This document shows, piece after piece, positions 16,326-17,148 of a stretch of 17,148 nt of DNA. The notes below the pieces were generated by a model that did not search any database, had not been told where the DNA came from, and was given only the letters and a program-made list of their open reading frames with translations. How positions within the stretch are numbered: the first letter of the stretch is position 1; every line of letters begins with the position of its first letter. The position numbers and the translations under genes are program-made. The stretch is from Oscillospiraceae bacterium (lineage in GTDB: Bacteria > Bacillota > Clostridia > Oscillospirales > Oscillospiraceae): NCBI GenBank assembly GCA_031272845.1, contig JAISTA010000183.1, positions 1 to 17,148 on the forward strand. Reading direction: 5' to 3'.

Positions 16326-16356
16326 GCAAGCCCGGCAGGAGGTGAACCGGGCTTGC
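16326..16356. repeat. Perfect 10-bp stem-loop with a Shine-Dalgarno-like loop
   Basis: GCAAGCCCGG (16326-16335) is the exact reverse complement of CCGGGCTTGC (16347-16356). The 11-base loop reads AGGAGGTGA on the + strand and TCACCTCCT on the minus strand. No T-run follows on either strand, so it is not a standard terminator. Confidence 0.6.
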
Positions 16357-16393
16357 TGTATACTACGCTGACTTTTTATTTTGTGTTACAGCC

Positions 16394-16560
16394 TAAGAAC
16401 CGGTATTCATAGCCGCTTGCAGACTGTTTTTTGGCGCTTTTTGCGCCATACTTCACCGGCGTTCCTTGAAATACGCGAGTATATCTGCGTCACCCCGCCT
16501 TTGTAGGGCACAAAAATCACTCAAAAACCAGCCTACAAGGACTGTGAATACAGGTTCTTA
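16394..16560. mobile_element. 167-bp MITE-like element with 16-bp terminal inverted repeats
   Basis: Position 16394-16409 and its partner 16545-16560 are reverse complements at 15 of 16 positions, with arms starting TAAGAACC. Both ends carry TA, as expected for the TA duplication made by Tc1/mariner-IS630-type transposition. Inside are a hairpin at 16432-16448 (TGGCGC/GCGCCA) and a second inverted pair, CCTTTGTAGG (16498-16507) with CCTACAAGG (16532-16540). There is no coding capacity, so a transposase in trans would be needed. The rest of the 16282-16557 gap holds only the stem-loop at 16326-16356. A structured RNA element is an alternative. Confidence 0.5.
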
Positions 16561-16938
16561 TTTGCAGCCGCACTGGTTAACCGCGATCGCGCCGCCGATA
16601 CCTGTGTTTACGCCGCCGTAATTCGGGACTTCCTTCAAGTTGTTGTCGCCGCCGATACCAAAGCGCTCGCAGTCAACATAGGTGTCGCCGACCTTGACGG
16701 ACGCGCCGAAGTCAACCGGGATGTCGATTTTCAGGCGCTGAGCGATTGTGAAATGGCAGACCGAGCCGACCTTGCCGCGGCAGGCCTCCTCGGTTGACAT
16801 AACAGGCTGTCCGCAGCATTCAACCGACACGGGGCCGGGAACGGCAAACGGCTTTACCGTTACAGGTACGCCGACCGTCGCATAATGCGTTCCGAGAGCG
16901 GGGCATGCGTATGTGTTTGATAATTCGTTGTCTAACAT
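16558..16938 (-). CDS. 126-residue Cys-containing protein, function unknown
   Basis: I cannot name this protein. The ATG at 16938 is chosen over an in-frame TTG at 16986 because GGAG lies eleven bases ahead and the extra 16 residues look unlike a conserved start. It has no signal peptide. The middle is a beta-rich pattern, VGVPVTVKPFAVPGPVSVEC, then CGQPVMS, CRGKVGSVCHFTIAQRLKID and IPVDFGASVKVGDTYVDC. The C-terminus is Gly/Asn-rich and ends NQCGCK. Cysteines occur as CC and as spaced singles. The alternating Val/Pro and Cys style recalls surface or coat-associated proteins of clostridia, but that is only an impression. The TAA stop lies in the end repeat of the adjacent MITE-like element. 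Confidence 0.7.
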   Translation of the reverse strand: MLDNELSNTYACPALGTHYATVGVPVTVKPFAVPGPVSVECCGQPVMSTEEACRGKVGSVCHFTIAQRLKIDIPVDFGASVKVGDTYVDCERFGIGGDNNLKEVPNYGGVNTGIGGAIAVNQCGCK

Positions 16939-17008
16939 GGATAAGTATTCTCCGAAGGGTTTTATTTTTATAACCGCAGCAGGCAAAAACGCGTGCCGCG
17001 TGTGAGTA

Positions 17009-17031
17009 ATTCACGGTGTCTTTCCGTGAAT
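17009..17031. repeat. 8-bp inverted repeat upstream of the unknown minus-strand gene
   Basis: ATTCACGG (17009-17016) is the exact reverse complement of CCGTGAAT (17024-17031) around seven bases. It lies about 70 bp before the ATG at 16938. It could be an operator or a leader hairpin. No convincing promoter was found beside it. Confidence 0.45.
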
Positions 17032-17070
17032 CAGTATATTCGCGCGGCGGGGTTTTTGTGTTGCTTTTTT

Positions 17071-17148
17071 GGGGGCGGGGCTTGGGTTTGCGGCGGGGTT
17101 GGGGTTCTTTTAGACGGGAATGTTTAGGCGGGAACGAAAAGTTTTTTG
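17071..17148 (+). repeat. Dispersed repeat, copy 2 (cut by the window edge)
   Basis: The core at 17100-17143 matches copy 1 at 39 of 44 positions. Five runs of three or more G precede the TTCTTTTAGACGG segment (17071-17104). The hairpin at the end is GGGAAC/GTTTTT with the same GAAAA loop as copy 1. The element probably continues beyond the window. Confidence 0.7.

Overview
The window looks like chromosomal DNA from an anaerobic, endospore-forming member of the Clostridia. The genes are GC-rich (many GCG/CGC codons), with AT-rich promoter islands. Evidence for the lineage is a complete Spo0A with its sporulation-specific DNA-binding domain, a SpoVAC gene behind a forespore-type promoter, a V-type (NtpA-K style) ATPase operon, and frequent GTG/TTG starts with strong Shine-Dalgarno sequences. 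Placement in an Oscillospiraceae-like group is a guess from general impression only.

Layout. (1) Positions 3-7338, + strand: a V-type ATPase operon in the order I (5' end outside the window), K, E, C, F, A, B, an unrecognised 91-residue two-helix membrane protein, then D. The K subunit keeps the polar ligand set of Na+-binding rotor rings. A hairpin terminator follows near 7424-7461. (2) Positions 7624-9314: a permease/ATPase pair of the ABC.X4 (TrpXYZ-like) uptake family. No substrate-binding protein gene is visible in the window. (3) Positions 9315-10338: about 1 kb without a credible gene. It holds a copy of a dispersed repeat, a 14-bp stem-loop and a second stem-loop before a T-run, and at its right end a promoter whose -10 lies inside a 15+15 bp dyad. 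(4) Positions 10339-12816: a CtpE-like P-type cation ATPase. (5) Positions 13170-14267: the ATPase/GTPase YchF. (6) Positions 14617-15453: spo0A, with two perfect 0A boxes, a sigma-A-like promoter and a leader hairpin upstream. (7) A strong bidirectional terminator at 15474-15506 separates spo0A from minus-strand genes: a short four-cysteine protein, spoVAC with a sigma-G-like promoter, a MITE-like inverted-repeat element, and a 126-residue Cys-containing protein that I cannot name. The window closes in a second copy of the dispersed repeat.

How the parts work together. The ATPase operon is a single ion-pumping (or ATP-synthesising) machine. The ABC and P-type transporters are separate transport units. 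Spo0A and SpoVAC belong to sporulation: Spo0A commits the cell, and SpoVAC is part of the channel that loads dipicolinic acid into the forespore. I see no convincing unknown multi-gene system. The most unusual items are the extra membrane protein in the ATPase operon, the dyad over the P-type ATPase promoter, the translation-start region of the ABC permease, the proline in the Spo0A acidic pocket, the dispersed repeat, and the 167-bp MITE-like element whose end forms the stop codon of the neighbouring gene.
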